Shown: positions 37,701-52,700, numbered from the stretch's first letter. The stretch: 64,000 nucleotides of DNA from Sinosporangium album (GCF_900100605.1 NZ_FNCN01000007.1:186001-250000), one strand, 5' to 3'. Made by a program: numbers and translations. The notes: generated by a model from the letters alone, not told the origin.

Positions 37701-40700
37701 ACGCCCCGAGGCCCGCCGCGATACCGGCCGTGACGGCACCGGCCTTGACGGCACCGGTCGTGACGGCACCGATCGTGACGGGGGCGGTCCCATGGGTGGT
37801 CTCGGCGCGTGACCCCGCGGCGCTGCGCGGCCAGGCGTCCCGCCTCGCCGTACACGCCGACTCCCTGAACGCCCGCGACGACGCGCCCGGAACGCGGGAC
37901 ACGCTCGACACGCGGGACCTCCGCGGCCCCCGCGAGGTGCTCGACGTCGGGCACTCCCTCGTGACCACGCGGTCGATGTTCGACCACCGGGCAGTGGCGA
38001 TCGGCGCGGCGGTCGGCTCGGCGGGCGGCGGCCTGCGGGCGGCGCTCCGGGCGTTCGGCGACGGCGGCGCCTCGCCCGGCGTCGTCCACGGGGTGGCCGA
38101 CCTCGGCGGCAAGACGGTGTTCGTCTTCCCCGGCCAGGGCTCCCAGTGGTACGGCATGGGCGCGCGACTGCTGGACGAGTCGCCCGTGTTCGCCGAGCGC
38201 CTCCACGAGTGCGCGCGGGCGCTGTCGGAGTTCGCCGACTGGTCCCTGCTCGACGTACTGCGGCAGGCGGACCACGCGCCGACGCTCGACCGGGTGGACG
38301 TGGTCCAGCCCGCGTCGTTCGCGGTGATGGTGTCGCTGGCCCACCTGTGGCAGTCGTGCGGTGTGCGGCCCGACGCCGTCGTGGGGCATTCGCAGGGCGA
38401 GATCGCGGCGGCGTGCGTGGCGGGCGCGCTGTCGCTGGAGGACGCCGCCCGGATCGTGGCGCTGCGCAGCCAGGCCATCGGCCGCGTGCTGGCGGGTTCG
38501 GGCGGCCTGGTGTCGGTGCCGCTGCCGGTCGCGGAGGTGGAGCGGCGGCTCAGGGGACGCGGCGGGGACGTCTCCGTCGCGGCGGTCAACGGCCCGAGCG
38601 CCGTGGTGCTGGCCGGGGCGGCGGACGACCTGGAGGCGCTGACGGCCGGGCTGGTCGCCGAGGGAGTCCGCGCCAAGCGTGTCGCCGTCGACTACGCCTC
38701 GCATTCGGCACATGTCGAGCTGCTGCGCGACGAGCTGCACGCGGTGCTCGCCCCGGTGCGGCCACGCGCCGCCGCCGTGCCGTTCTACTCGACGGTGACG
38801 GACGACCGGCTCGACACCGCCGACATGGACGCCTCCTACTGGTACCGCAACCTCCGCAACCCCGTGCTCTTCCACTCCGCGATCACGCGGCTGCACTCGG
38901 CGGGGCACGACAAGTTCATCGAGGTCAGCTCCCATCCCGTGCTGACGATGGCGGTCCAGGCGGCCGTCGACGAGCTCGGCGGCGGGGCCGCCGCCGTAGG
39001 CACGCTGCGCCGCGACGACGGCGGCGCCCACCGCTTCCTCTTCTCTCTCGCCGAGGCGTTCGTCCGGGGAGCCCACGCCGACTGGGGGCGGGTGTTCGCG
39101 GGGACGGGCGCGCGCCGGGTCGCCCTGCCGACCTACGCCTTCCAACGCGAACACCTGTGGGCGGTCGCGCCGCGGCCGGCGCCCGCGACCCGGGCCGACG
39201 CCGCAGACTCCGACTTCTGGGCCGCGGTCGAACGGGACGACGCCGACACCCTCGCCGCTGACCTGCGTGTCGACCGCGACCGCCTGGCTCCGCTCCTGCC
39301 GGCGCTGTCCGGCTGGCGGCGCGCCCGCCGCGACCGCACGACCGTCGACACGTGGCGCTACCGCGCCACGTGGAAACCCCTCACCGGCCTGCCCCCCGCC
39401 GCCCTCACCGGCACCTGGCTGCTCGTCACGCCCGACGGGTACGGCGACGCCGACGTCGGCGCCGCCCTCACCGCTCACGGCGCCCAGGTCCGGCACGTCA
39501 CGGTGCCTCGCGCCTGCGCGGACCGCGACAGCATGGCCGCCCTGCTGTCCGAGGCGGCGTCCGAGGCGGCGCGTATCGTCCACGACGACCGGCAGGACGG
39601 CAGGCACGACGACCGGCCGGCCGGCTCGCACGGCTCGCACGGCGCGCCGGCGGAAACGGAGGCCGCTGCCGCCGACACGGCCCCTCCGGGGGAGGAGCCC
39701 GGCATCGCCGGGATCGTGTCCCTGCTGGCGCTCGACGAGACGCCGGACGAACGGCAGCCGGCGCTCCCCGGAGGGCTCGCCGCGACGCTCGCGCTGGTCC
39801 AGGCCCTCGGCGATCTCGGCGTCGACACCCCCCTGTGGTGCCTCACCAGGGAGGCGGTCTCCGCCGGACGCGCCGACCGGCTCGCCCGGCCCGTCCAGGC
39901 GCAGGTCCACGGCCTGGGGTGGACCGCCGCGCTGGAGCACCCGAAGCGGTGGGGCGGCGTCGTCGACCTGCCCGGTTCCCTGGACCGGCGCGGCGGCGAG
40001 CGGCTGGCCGCCGTCCTCACCGGGGCTACCGGCGAGGACCAGCTCGCGATCCGCGCCCACGGCGTACTCGCCCGGCGCGTCACCCGCGCCGCGCCCGCCG
40101 ACTCGCCCGTGGTCGATGCGCGCGCCGCAGATGCGCCCGCGCACGTCGACCCGGCTGCCCGGCAGCCTGCCGCCCCTGCGCTCGGCCCCAACCCCGTTCC
40201 CGTTCCCGGCGGCGCGTCCGCCGGCCGCCCGACCGGCCCGGCGCGGCGGTGGGTGCCGCAGGGCACCGTCCTGGTCACCGGAAGCGGCGGGACGCTCGCG
40301 CCGCACCTGGCCCGGTGGCTCGCCACGCAGGGGGCTCGGCACATCGTGCTGGTCGGCCGCCGCGGCGGCGACGCGCCGGGAGCGGCGGACCTGGCCGCGG
40401 AGCTCGCGGCGCGGGGCTGCGAGGCGGTGTTCGCGGCGTGCGACGTCACCGACAGAGACGCGGTCGCCGGCCTGCTGGCGGATCTGCGCGCGGGGGGCCA
40501 CACCGTACGCTCGGTGTTCCACACGGCCGCGGTCATCGAACTCGCCGCGCTTGAGGAGACGACCGCCGAGGCGTTCGCGAAGGTCATGCACGCCAAGGCC
40601 ACCGGGGCGCGGCACCTGGACGAGCTGCTCGACGACGACCAGCTCGACGCGTTCGTCCTGTTCTCGTCCACGGCCGGCATGTGGGGCAGCGGACGGCACG

Positions 40701-43700
40701 CCGCCTACGTCGCCGCGAACGCCTACCTGAACGCGCTCGCCGAACACCGCCGGGGCCGCGGCGCGCCGGCCACCTCCGTTTCGTGGGGGATCTGGGCCGA
40801 CGACATGAAACTCGGCCGGGTCGACCCTCGGCAGATCCGCGGCAGCGGCCTGGTCTTCATGGATCCGGAACTCGCGCTGATCGGGCTGCGGCACGCCCTC
40901 GACGACACCGGCCCCGTGACCGTCGTCGCCGACCTCGACTGGGAGCGCTACTACCCGGTGTTCACCTCGGGGAGGCCCACCGCGCTGTTCGAGGACATCC
41001 CCGAGGTGAAGGCCCTGCGGCAGGATGCGGAACGGCGGACGCCCGCGGGCGGGTTCGCGGCCCGGCTGCTGGCGCTGCCGGCCGCAGAACGCGACCGCGC
41101 GCTGCTCGACCTCGTACGCGCCGAGGCCGCCACCACCCTCGGCCATACCTCTCCCGACGCCCTGCCCGAGCACCGGGCGTTCCGCGACGCCGGGTTCGAC
41201 TCGCTGACGGCCGTCGATCTGCGCAACCGGCTGTCGGCCGCCACCGGGACGGCCCTCCCCACCACGATGGTGTTCGACCATCCGACCCCCGTCGCGCTCG
41301 CCGCCTTCCTGAGGTGGCGGCTCGCCGGCGCGGACGGCGACGCCGTCGGAGCGGCGGACACGCCGGTTCTCGGTGCGTCCCCGGGCGAGCCCATCGCCGT
41401 CATCGGCATGAGCTGCCGCTACCCCGGCGGGGTCGCGTCGCCCGAAGACCTGTGGCGGCTCGTCGAACGCGGCGGCGACGCCATCGGCGAGTTCCCGCCC
41501 GACCGGGGCTGGGACGCCGCCGGCCTCTACGACCCCGACCCCGACCGGCCCGGCAAGACGTACTCGATCCACGGCGGTTTCCTCGACGGCGCCGCCGACT
41601 TCGACGCCGCCTTCTTCGGCATCTCCCCGAAGGAGGCCCTGTCCATGGACCCGCAGCAGCGGCTCCTGCTGGAGGCCGCCTGGGAGGCGCTGGAGCGGGC
41701 CGGGATCGACCCGGCGTCGCTGCGCGGCAGCCGTACCGGCACGTTCATCGGGGCGAGCTACCAGGACTACACCTCGGGGAGCTCCGGCGGGGAAGGCGCG
41801 GAAGGGCATCTGATCACCGGGACGATCCCGAGTGTGCTGTCGGGCCGCGTGTCGTACACGTTCGGGTTCGAGGGGCCGGCCGTCACCTTGGACACGGCGT
41901 GTTCGTCGTCGCTGGTGGCGCTGCACCTGGCCTGCCGGTCGCTCCGTGACGGGGAGAGCTCGCTGGCGCTCGCCGGGGGAGTCAGCGTCATGGCCACCCC
42001 CAACGCGTTCATCGGCTTCAGCAGGCAGCGGGCCATGGCCCCCGACGGCCGCTGCAAGGCGTACGCCGACGGCGCCGACGGCATGTCGCTCGCCGAAGGC
42101 GTCGGCCTGCTGCTGGTGGAGCGCCTGTCGGACGCGCTGCGCCACGGGCACCGCGTGCTGGCCGTGATCCGGGGCAGCGCCGTCAACCAGGACGGCGCGT
42201 CCAACGGCCTCACCGCGCCCAACGGCCCCTCGCAGGAACGCGTCGTGCGCGCCGCCCTCGCCGACGCCCGCCTGTCCGCCGGCGACGTGGACGCCGTCGA
42301 AGGCCACGGTACGGGCACCCGCCTGGGCGACCCGATCGAGGCCGGGGCGCTGCTCGCGACGTACGGCCAGGGCCGCGAACGGCCGCTGCTGCTCGGCTCG
42401 GTCAAGTCCAACATCGGCCACACCCAGATGGCGTCCGGCGCGGCCGGGGTCATCAAAATGGTCATGGCCATGCGGTGCGGCACGCTGCCGCAGACCCTGC
42501 ACGTCGACCGGCCGTCCACGCACGTCGACTGGGCCGCGGGCTCGATCGAGCTGCTCACCGAGCCGCGCCCCTGGCCCGCCACGGGGAGCCCGCGCCGCGC
42601 CGCCGTCTCCTCGTTCGGCCTCAGCGGCACCAACGCGCACGTCATCCTGGAGCAGGCTCCGGCGGAGCCCGCCGGCCTCGCCGGACTTGCCGACGGTGCC
42701 GACGGTGCCGACGGCGGCGGGATGTCCGACGGCGGCGGCCTGGATGCGGGCCGCGCCGACTCCGGGGCCGGCCCCGATGCGGAGCCCGTCGGCTTGGCAG
42801 GGGACCATTCCGCGGCCGATCCCGGACCCGGCCGGGACCCCGACAGGCCGCCGGCCGGTGCGCGTCCCGTCGTGCTGCCCGCTGAGTTGCCTGTTGTGCT
42901 GCCCGTCGTGCTGTCGGCGCGGGGCGACGCGGCGCTGCGGGCCCAGGCGGAGCGGCTGCTCGCCCACCTCGGCGAGCGGCCCGGCCTGCCCCTGGCGGAC
43001 CTGGCGTTCTCCCTCGCCACCACGCGCGCGGCCCTGGACCATCGGGCCGCGATCACGGCGCGGGACCGAGGCGAGCTGGTGCGGGGCCTCACCGCGCTGC
43101 GGGACGGCCTGCCGTACGGAGGGCTGGTGACCGGCCGCGCGGGAGCGGCCCGGTCGGCGTACGTGTTCTCCGGGCAGGGCGCCCAGCGGCCCGGCATGGG
43201 CAGGGAGCTGTACGCGCGCTACCCGGCGTTCGCCGACGCGCTCGACGCCGTCCTCACCCGCCTCGACCTCGACGCCGACCGGCCCCTGCGCGAGGTGATG
43301 TTCGCCGAGCCCAGTACGGCGGAGGCCGCCCTCCTGGACGACACCGCCTTCACCCAGCCCGCGCTGTTCGCGCTGGAAGTGGCGCTGTTCCGGCTCGTGG
43401 AATCGTGGGGACTCCGCCCCGCCTACGTGGCCGGCCACTCCGTCGGCGAACTGGCCGCCGCCCACGTCGCCGGGGTCCTGTCGCTGGACGACGCCTGCAC
43501 CCTGGTCGCCGCACGCGCCCGGCTGATGGCGGCGCTACCCGCCGGCGGGGCGATGGTGTCGGTGGAGGCGACCGAGGACGAGGTGCTCGCGCTGATCGCG
43601 GGGCTCGACGGGGGGCTCGCCGCGGGGCGGGAGGACCGCGTGTCGGTCGCCGCCGTCAACGCGGCCAGGTCGGTCGTGGTCTCCGGCGCCGAGGACGCCG

Positions 43701-46700
43701 TGCTGGACGTCGCCGCCCGCGCTGAGGCCGGGGGGCGCAGGGCCAGGCGGCTGCGGGTCTCGCACGCCTTCCACTCGCCGCTGATGGAACCCATGCTCGA
43801 CGCGTTCGCCCAGGTCGCGCGGACCGTGTCGTACGGCGTGCCGGAGATCCCCCTCGTGTCCACCGTGACCGGCGCCGCGGTCGGCGCGGGCGAGATGGGG
43901 GCGGAGTACTGGGTCGGCCAGGTGCGCGGCGCCGTACGGTTCGCCGACGCCGTGGCGGCGCTCACCGAGCGGGGCGCCACCGAGTTCCTGGAGATCGGCC
44001 CCGGCGGCGCCCTCTCCGGCGCGATCGAGGACGGCAGGGCCGAGGACAGCGAGGACGGCAGGCCCGAAGGCAGCAGGGCCATGCCGGTGCTGCGCGCGGG
44101 AAGGGCGGGACTCGGCGAGGCCGACGCCCTCGCCGAAGCGCTGGCATGGCTCCACACGCGCGGCGCCCGGCCCGACTGGGCTGCGGTGTTCGGCGGTACG
44201 GGCGCGAGGGTCGCCGACCTGCCGACCTACGCGTTCCAGCGGCGGCGCTTCTGGCCGGAGGCCGGGGCGGCGGTGCCGTACGGTGACCCGGCCGATGGCG
44301 AGTTCTGGACGGCGGTGGAGCGGGAGGACCTGCCGGCCCTTGAGGCGAGTCTGCGTGTCGAGAGCGGCACGCTCGCCCCGCTCGTGCCCGCCCTGGCGGC
44401 GTGGCGGCGGCGGAGCCGCGACCGGTCCACCGTGGACGGCTGGCGCTACCACGTCACGTGGAAGCCGCTGCCCGGCTCGCCGTCGTCGGCGTCCGGCACC
44501 TGGCTGGCCCTCGTACCGCCGGGGTCGGCTGCAGGGGATGCCGTACTCGCCGGCCTGGTCCGGCTGGGCGTGGACGTGGTGAGGGTCGAGGTCCCCCGCG
44601 GTACGGCCAGGGCCGCATTGGCCGACCGCCTGCGCGGGCCCGACGTGGCGGGCATGGCAGGCATAGCAGGCACGGCAGGCATAGCAGGCACGGCGGGCAT
44701 GGCGGGCATGGCGGGCATGGCAGGCACGGCGGGTGTCGCGGTGGCCGGCGTGCTGTCGCTGCTGGCGCTGCGAAACGACGACACCCCGCACGGCTCCGCG
44801 GCGGAGGACCCGTCACGAAGTGGCCGACAGGGCGGCCCTGGCGGCTTCGCACTCGGCGGGCCGGGAGAGGGGACACGGGACGGCCTGACGTGGGACGGGC
44901 TGTGGGCGACGGCGGTTGCCGTACAGGCGCTGGGCGACGCGGGGATCGACGCGCCGCTGTGGTGCGTGACGCGCGGGGCCGTGGCGGTTGGGCGGTCGGA
45001 CCAGGTGACCGCTCCCGGGCAGGCCGCCGTGTGGGGCCTTGGGCGTTCGGCCGCGTTGGAGCACCCGGCGCGCTGGGGCGGTCTGGTGGACATGCCCGAG
45101 GAGATCGACGGTGCCGCGCTGCGGCGACTGTCGGCGGTGCTCGCGGGCGCCGAGGACCAGGTGGCGGTGCGGGCCTCCGGCGCGTACGCGCGGCGGCTGG
45201 CCCGCCGCCCCCGCGGCGGCCCTTTCGGGTCGTACGGCGACAGCCCGCTTCCGGGTGCCGCGGAGCGGGACGGCGGTAGCCGTACCGGCCCGGGAACGCC
45301 GGAGGGGTTCGACGCGGGCGGTACGGTGCTGGTCACCGGGGGTACGGGAGGGCTCGGCGCGCATGTGGCGCGGTGGCTGGCCGGGCGCGGGGCCGGACAC
45401 CTGCTGCTGGCCAGCAGGCGCGGCCCCGCCGCGCCCGGCGTCGACGAGCTGCGGCGGGAACTGGCCGAGCTCGGCGCGCGGGTCACGGTGGCCGCCTGCG
45501 ACACGGCCGACCGCGACGACCTCGCCGCGCTCCTTGAGCGGTTCCCGGTGAGCGCGGTGTTCCACGTGGCGGGCGTCGTGGACGACGCGGTGCTCGACAA
45601 CCTGACGCCGGAGCGGTTCGAGGCCGTGCTGCGGCCGAAGGTGGCGTCCGCCGTACATCTGCACGAGCTGACGCGCGACACGGGACTGTCGGCGTTCGTG
45701 ATGTTCTCGTCGACGGCGGGCACGCTGGGTTCGGCGGGGCAGGGCAACTATGCCGCGGCGAACGCGTTCCTCGACGCCTTCGCGGAATACCGCCGCGCCC
45801 ACGGGCTGCCGGCGACCTCGCTGGCGTGGGGGCCGTGGGCGGAGGCGGGCATGGTCGCCGACGGCGCGGGCCTCGAAGGCCGGATGCGGCGGGGCGGTTT
45901 CGTCCCGATGGAGCCGAGGCTCGCGCTGGAGGCGATGGGCGAGGTCGTCGAGCGGGGCGATACGGCGGTGACCGTGGTCGACCTGGACTGGGAGCGGTTC
46001 GCCGGCGTGTTCGCGCGGAGCCCGCTGTTCGCGGACCTGCCCGAGATGCGCCGCGCCGCGCCGGGCGCCACGCAGGCGACCGGCGGGAACGTGACGGCCG
46101 GCGGGGAGGCGGGGCTGCGGGAACGCCTCGCCGTACTGCCGGAGAGCGCGCGGCCGAGGCTGGTGCTGGACCTGGTGCGGGCGCAGGCGGCGGCCGTGCT
46201 GGGCCACGGCGGAGCCGACGCGGTCGCGGCCGACCAGCCGTTCAGCGACCTCGGCTTCGACTCGCTGACCACCGTCCACCTGCGCAACGCCCTGGCCGCC
46301 GCGACCGGTCTGCGGCTGCCCGCCTCCCTCGTCTACGACCATCCGACGCCGCTCGCCCTCGCGGAGCGCCTGCTCGGTGAGCTTCTCGGCTCGCTGCCGC
46401 AGACCGCGCCCACGCAGACCGCGTCGGCCGCGGCACCGGGCGCGGACGACGACCCGGTCGCGATCGTGGGCATGAGCTGCCGCTTCCCCGGCGGGATCGA
46501 AACCCCCGAAGAGCTGTGGGCGCTTCTGTCGGAGGGACGCGACGCGATCTCGGGCTTCCCCGACGACCGGGGATGGGACCTGCCGGCCCTCGCCCGCGGC
46601 GCGTCGGCGACGCTGGAAGGCGGCTTCCTGCGCGACGTGGGCCGCTTCGACGCGCCGTTCTTCGGGATCTCGCCGCGCGAGGCGCTGGCGATGGACCCGC

Positions 46701-49700
46701 AGCAGCGTCTGCTGCTGGAGACGTCGTGGGAGGCGCTGGAGCGGGCCGGGATCGCCCCCGACTCGCTGCGCGGCAGCGCGACGGGCGTGTTCGTCGGCAC
46801 CAACGGCCAGGACTACATGTCGGTGCTGCGCCGCGGCGCCACCGACGTGCGCGGCCACGCCGCCACGGGCAACACGGCCAGCGTCATGTCGGGGCGCCTG
46901 TCGTACACCTTCGGCCTGGAGGGGCCCGCCGTCACCGTCGACACCGCGTGTTCGTCGTCGCTGGTGGCGCTGCACCTGGCCGTCAGGGCGCTGCGCGGCG
47001 GCGAATGCTCGCTGGCGCTGGCCGGCGGGGTGTCGGTGATGTCGACGCCGGACGCGTTCGTCGAGTTCAGCGCCCAGGGCGGCCTGGCGCCCGACGGGCG
47101 GTGCAAGGTGTTCGCCGAGGCCGCCGACGGCACCGCGTGGTCGGAGGGCGCGGGCATGCTGGTGCTGGAGCGGCTGTCGGACGCCCGGCGGCACGGCCAC
47201 ACCGTGTGGGGTGTCGTGCTGGGTGCGGCGGTCAACCAGGACGGCGCGTCCAACGGCCTGACCGCGCCGAACGGGCCGGCTCAGCAGCGCGTCATCCGGC
47301 AGGCGCTGGCCGACGCCGGGCTCACGCCCCGCCTGGTGGACGCGGTGGAGGCCCACGGCACAGGCACCACCCTCGGCGACCCGATCGAGGCGCACGCGCT
47401 GGTCGCCGCCTACGGCGGCGACCGCGAACATCCGCTGCTCGTCGGGGCGGTCAAGTCGAACCTCGGCCACACCCAGGCCGCCGCCGGCATCGCAGGTGTG
47501 ATCAAAACGGTCATGGCCATGCGCCACGGCGTGCTGCCGGAGACCCTTCACGTGGACGAGCCGTCGTCCCACATCGACTGGTCGGGCGGCGTCCTGTCCC
47601 TCGTACGGCACCGCCGCCCCTGGCCCGACACCGGACGCCCCCGCCGCGCCGGCGTGTCGGCGTTCGGCGTCAGCGGCACCAACGCCCACGTCATCCTCGA
47701 ACAGGTTCCCCCTGCCGAGGAGAGCCCGGAGGAAAGGCCGGAGGAGCAGCCTGCCGCGCAGCCCATGGTGCCGTCGGTGGTGCCTTCCGTGGTGCCGTGG
47801 GTGGTGTCGGGCAAATCCGAGGCGGCGCTCGACGCCCAGATAGAACGCCTCGCCCCGTTCCGGGACGCCGCGGCGTCGGCGGCAGCCGTACGGGACGTGG
47901 GGTTCTCGCTGGCGCGGCGTACGCGCTTCGCGCACCGGGCCGTGCTGCTGAACGGCGAGCGGGTCGCGCGGGGCGTGGCCGCCGACACCTCGGCGGCGTT
48001 CCTGTTCCCCGGGCAGGGGTCGCAGCGGCTCGGCATGGGCCGCGGCCTGCACACCCGGTTCCCGGTGTTCGCCGACTCGTTCGACGCGGTGTGCGCCGAA
48101 CTGGACCGGCATCTCGACCGGCCGCTGCGTGACGTGGTGTGGGGGAGCGACGAGGACCTGCTCGACCAGACCGTCTACGCCCAGGCCGCCCTGTTCGCGG
48201 TCGGGACGGCGCTGTTCCGCCTCGTGGAGTCGTGGGGCCTGCGGCCGGACCTGCTCGCCGGGCACTCCATAGGCGAGGTGGCCGCCGCCCACGCGGCGGG
48301 GGTGCTCTCCCTGGCGGACGCCTGCACGCTGGTCGCGGCGCGAGGCCGACTCATGCAGGCCCTTCCCGCGGGTGGGGCCATGGTGTCGCTGCAGGCCGGA
48401 GAGGACGAGGTCCTCGCATACCTCGCCCGGCCCCACTCCGGCCGCGGCGGCCTGGTGCCCGCCCCTCGGGAAGGCTCTCCGGGCCGCGCCGACACGGCCG
48501 GCGCCCAGTCCGCCGCCGCGGTATCCGTCGCCGCCGTCAACGGGCCGTCCTCGGTGGTGATCTCCGGAGGCGAGGACGCCGTCGAGGAGGTGCGGTCCCA
48601 CTTCGAACGCGTCGGCCGCAAGACCACCCGGCTGCGCGTCTCGCACGCCTTCCACTCGCCGCTGATGCAACCGATGCTGGCCGCGTTCCGGGCCGAGATC
48701 GCCGACCTGGCCTTCCATGCCCCGGCGGTCGCGCTGGTCTCCAACGTGACCGGCGGGCTCGCCACCGCCGACCTGGTCGCCCGGCCCGACTACTGGGTAC
48801 GGCACGTGCGGGACACCGTACGTTTCGCCGACGGCCTGCAGACCCTCCGCGACGCGGGTGCGGGCGCGCTGCTGGAGCTCGGGCCCGGTGGCGCGCTGAC
48901 CGCGCTGGCCCGGCAGCACCACGACTGCGCCGCCGCCCCTGCGCTGCGTGCGGGCCGCCCCGAGGAGGAGGCGCTGCTCACCGGGCTGGCCCGCCTCCAC
49001 GTCGCCGGCGTACACGTCGACTGGGCGAGCGTCTTCGACGGGACCGGGGCCCGCCGGGTGGACCTGCCGACCTACGCCTTCCAGCGTGACCTGTACTGGC
49101 CTGAACCCGCGCCGCCGCCTTCCGTCTCCGCGGACCCGGCCGAGGCGGAGTTCTGGAGCGCCGTCGAACGGGAGGACGTCGGGTCGCTGGCCGCCGCCCT
49201 CGGCCTCGACGGCGACACCGTGGCGACGCTCGTGCCCGCCCTGCCCGCCCTGTCCGCGTGGCGCCGCTCGCGCGGACAGGCGTCGGCCGCGGACCGGTGG
49301 CGTTACCGGGTGGCGTGGACGCCCCTGCCGGACGCCGAGGCGGCGGCTCTCCCGGGCGCCTGGCTTGTGATCGCACCCGCCGCGCCCCGCGACGGAGTCG
49401 GCGGTGCCGATGGGGCCGATGGGGCCGGGAACACGGTTGGCGGCTGGGCGGCGGCCGTGGCCGCGGCGCTCGGCCGCGAGACCGTGTGCCTGGAGGTGGG
49501 GGCCGACGACAGGGACGCACTGGTCGGCTGCCTCGCCGGATCGCAGGTCGCCGGTGTCGTGTCGCTGCTCGCGGTCGCCTGCGGTGAAGGCCGCCCGCCG
49601 AGCGGGCTCGCCTGGCCCGACGTGCTCATGGAGGTGTTGGCGGAGGCCGGGGTGGACGCGCCCGTGTGGTGCCTCACCAGGGGAGCGGTGTCGGCGACCC

Positions 49701-52700
49701 CGTCGGACGGCCCCGCCGACCCGGCCCAGGCAGCCGTGTGGGGCGTCGGCCGGGTCGCCGCCCTGAGCCGCCCCGCACGCTGGGGAGGGCTGGTCGACAT
49801 CGGCGAGACCCTCGACGAGCGTACGGCGGGACGCCTGCGCGCCCTCCTGCGGGCAAGCCAGGCCGTGCCGGGCGACCCGGGTTCCGTGGAGCAGGTCGGG
49901 GCACGTGGGGCACAACCCGGTCCGGGTTCCGCGGGTATCGCCGGGGGGTGGCCGGGGGCGGGGTTCGAGGACCAGGTCGCGTTGCGGCCGTCTGGCCTGT
50001 ACGGCAGGCGGTTGAGGCGTGCGGAGGCCGGGCGGGGCGGTTGGACGCCGTCGGGGACGGTGCTGGTCGCCGGTGATGCGCCTGGTTTCAGGGGACATGT
50101 CGCTCGTTGGCTTGGCGGGCACGGCGCCGCCCATGTGGTGGTGGCGGGCTCGGGCGAAACCGACGCGGCACTCGAAGCCCACCTGTCGGAGCTGGACGTC
50201 GCGGTGACGTTCGCGGCCTGCGACCCGGGCGACCACGAGCGGCTTTCGGAGATCATCGCCGCGGTCCCCGAGCGGTGGCCGCTGAACGCGGTGGTGTACA
50301 CGGGCCACCAGGGGGACGGGGAGGGCGCTGACCGGGACGCCTACCTCGCCCGTGCGGCCGACGGTGTCGCGGCGCTGGAGACCGCCCTCGGCGGCCGGGA
50401 GCTTGAGGCGTTCATCCTCTTCACCTCCATCGCCGGCATCTGGGGCATCGCAGGCAGGGAGACCGGTGCGGCGGCCGGCGCCTACCTCGACGCGGTGGCG
50501 CAACGCCGTCCGGACGCCCTGTCCGTGGCGTGGGGCGCGTGGACCGACACCACTCCGCCCGCTCTCGCCCGGCATCTGCGCCTCAACGGCCTCCCGGCCG
50601 TGGAGCCCGCCCGCGCCCTGCCCGCCGCCCTGTCGGCTCTGCCCGCTGCCCTGTCGGCCCTGTCCACGCAGCCCGGCCTGTCCGGCCCGTCGGCCGCGCG
50701 TTCCCTGTCAGGCCCGCCCGACCTGTCGGGAGACTCTGGTCTGCCCGCAAGCTCCGCCACGATTGCGCCGTCTGCGCCGTCTGCACCGCCTGTTCTGCCT
50801 GTTCTGCCTGGTCTGTCCATGCCGACCGGTCCGTCTGGTCCGCTGCATGTGGGGCCGGCCGCCGACGCGGCCTGGGCTGAGATGTCCACGGTCACGGTGG
50901 TCGATGTGGCGTGGGATAGGTTCGCGCCTGCTTTCACCCGGGACCGGGCGAGTGTCTTCTTCGCCGACATCCCCGAGGTGCGCGAGAGCGCGGGCGAGCC
51001 TGCCGCCGAGGCGGCGTCCGCCGTACAGGGGCTGCGAACCGTACTGCCCGGCCTGTCGCCCGCGGAGCGGGCGGACCGGCTCGCCATGCTTGTGCGCAGC
51101 GAGGTGGCGGCCGTGCTCGGCTACGCCGACGTCGCCGCCGTCCGGACCGACCACGCCTTCAAGGACCTCGGCCTCGACTCGCTCACCGCCGTCGACCTGC
51201 GTGACCGGCTCAACGCGGCCACCGGGCTGCGCCTGCCCGCCACGGTGGTCTTCGACCACCCGACGCCGAAGGCCCTCGCCTCCCAACTTGAGGCCGACCT
51301 GCTCGGCCGGTCCGACACGCACGAGGTCGCCGTCCTGAGAGCCGCCTCGCCCGCCGCCTTGAACGACACCGTGGACGCCGCCGGCGACCCTGTCGTCATC
51401 ATCGGGATGAGCTGCCGCTATCCAGGCGGGGTACGGTCACCCGAAGACCTGTGGCAGCTCCTGCTCTCCGAGGTCGACGCCATCGGCGACTTCCCCTCCG
51501 ACCGGGGGTGGGACCTGGACCGTCTCGCCAAGGGCGACCGGGAGGGCCGCGGACGCAGCGCCGCCCGAGGCGGAGGGTTCCTCTACGACGTCGCCGACTT
51601 CGACGCCGCCTTCTTCGGCGTCTCGCCCCGCGAGGCGCTGATCGTCGACCCGCAGCAGCGGATACTGCTGGAGACCGCGTGGGAGGCGCTCGAACGCGCC
51701 GGGGTGGACCCGGCGGCGCTGCGCGGCGGCGACACCGGCGTCTTCATCGGCGGAGGCAGCGGCGACTACCGGCCGTCGCTCGGGCAGATCGGCCACGTGG
51801 AGACCGCCCAGTCGGCGAGTCTCCTGTCCGGGCGCCTGTCCTACACCCTCGGACTGGAGGGGCCTTCCGTGACGGTGGACACGGCGTGCTCGTCGTCGCT
51901 GGTGGCGCTGCACCTGGCGGCGCAGGCGCTGCGCGCCGGGGAGTGCGCGATGGCGCTCGCGGGAGGCGTGACCGTGATGTCGACGCCGGTCGGGTTCGTG
52001 GAGTTCGGTGAGATGGGGGCACTGTCGCCCGACGGCCGCTGCCGCCCGTTCTCCGACGCGGCGAACGGCACAGGCTGGTCGGAAGGGGTCGGCGTGCTCG
52101 TGCTGACCCGCCTGTCGGAGGCGCGGCGGCACGGCCACCGGGCGCTCGCCGTACTGCGCGGCTCGGCCGTCAACCAGGACGGCGCGTCCAACGGCCTCAC
52201 CGCCCCCAACGGTCCGTCGCAGCGGCGCGTCATCCGGCGTGCCCTCGCCAACGCCGGGCTGTCGGCGGCGGATGTCGATGCCGTCGAGGCGCACGGCACC
52301 GGCACCACCCTCGGCGACCCGATCGAGGCGCAGGCGCTGCTGGCGACGTACGGCCAGGGCCGCGAACGGCCGCTGCTGCTCGGCGCGGTGAAGGCCAATA
52401 TCGGCCACACGCAGGCCGCCTCCGGCGTGGCCGGTGTGATCAAGATGGTCATGGCCATGCGGGACGGCAGTCTGCCCGCGACCCTGCACCTCGACACCCT
52501 GTCGTCGCACGTCGACTGGTCGGCCGGCGCCGTCGAACCCCTCACCTCGCGCGCCGCGTGGCCCCGCACCGGCCGTCCGCGCCGTGCCGGGGTGTCGTCG
52601 TTCGGGGCCAGCGGCACCAACGCCCACGTGATCCTCGAACAGGCCTCCGAAGAGGTCGGCCCCGCCGACCCCGCCGACCCCGCCGAGCGCGCCGAGCGCG

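Noticed and set aside
33674-43465. Very long antisense open frame (over 3,200 codons) opposite the first PKS
   Set aside because: It mirrors the PKS codon bias: composition is Gly/Arg/Val-rich without domains, and stops are rare only because of the high GC. Similar antisense frames at 44.8-50.6 and 54.7-58.8 kb were rejected for the same reason.
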